A stretch of 39,946 nt of DNA from Desulfocapsa sp. (GTDB lineage Bacteria > Desulfobacterota > Desulfobulbia > Desulfobulbales > Desulfocapsaceae): the NCBI GenBank assembly GCA_021737265.1, contig JAIPEF010000011.1, positions 1 to 39,946 on the forward strand. Reading direction: 5' to 3'. Each line of letters opens with the position of its first letter. Within the stretch, counting starts at the first letter, position 1. This document shows, in pieces, positions 39,835 to 39,946 of this stretch. The notes beneath the pieces were generated by a model. That model did no database searches, had not been told where the DNA came from, and saw only the letters and a program-made list of their open reading frames with translations. The translations under genes and the position numbers were made by a program.

Positions 39835-39946
39835 ATGGCTTGGTTTCTTCATCCAGCAACGCAAAACCCAGGCACATATATTGAAATTCATGGTAGCCAT
39901 GCCATAGGGTCTGGTGTCCTGGTGGCGGATCATTTTTTCGATCAAG
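39835..39946 (+). other. Open frame running off the right edge
   Basis: From an ATG ten bases after the preceding stop, a different frame stays open to the window end and begins MAWFLHPATQNPGTYIEIHG. No ribosome binding site precedes it. It could be the continuation of the gene at 39009 after a frameshift, the start of another gene, or chance. Confidence 0.2.

Overview
The window looks like the chromosome of a sulfate-reducing or sulfur-disproportionating deltaproteobacterium (Desulfobacterota, most like Desulfobulbales). This is inferred from the joint clustering of argBDFGH, lysA-dapF-dapA-dapB, lptA-lptB-rpoN and a proteobacterial dedicated sortase locus, and from a palindromic repeat of a type I associate with such genomes. 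No species can be assigned by reading alone.

Region 1 (1 to about 6.1 kb) is an AT-rich accessory island ending beside a tRNA-Leu(CAA). It holds possible terminal repeats of an IS21-type element at the left edge, a phage-like superfamily-2 ATPase, almost 1 kb of non-coding DNA with palindromes and iteron-like repeats, a truncated N-formylglutamate amidohydrolase-like fragment, a SHOCT-tailed lipoprotein, a secreted protein with collagen triplets and six Kelch repeats, an ArdA antirestriction protein and a small zinc-ribbon protein. No integrase is visible.

Region 2 (6.2 to 20.4 kb) is a long leftward run of housekeeping genes: pgsA, a lytic transglycosylase, a transaldolase-family aldolase (talC/fsa type), a small membrane-anchored metal-site protein, folK, dapB, dapA, dapF, lysA, a fibronectin type III lipoprotein, then argH, argG, argF, argD and argB. 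Together these encode lysine/diaminopimelate synthesis and most of arginine synthesis. The argB-argD gap is filled by a near-perfect 120-bp-period direct repeat.

Region 3 (20.4 to 29.7 kb) starts divergently with lptA, lptB and rpoN (LPS export and sigma-54). It continues with a small membrane protein coupled to a hybrid histidine kinase, a WYL regulator, and a convergent pair encoding a small lipoprotein and a DUF4105 periplasmic protein.

Region 4 (29.7 to 38.6 kb) holds a Bcr/CflA-type MFS transporter and a dedicated sortase system: class GN sortase, its VIT/VWA target, and a divergent response regulator and histidine kinase. A zinc-ribbon methyltransferase follows. At least four copies of a palindromic MITE-like repeat are scattered here, one between the regulator and kinase genes and one that creates a false 5' extension of the MFS frame. 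Four ATGACA direct repeats with helical spacing lie in the divergent sortase promoter region and are candidate operator sites.

Region 5 (38.6 kb to the end) has a 68-bp inverted-repeat element and a secreted protein of unknown function, followed by an open frame that runs off the window.
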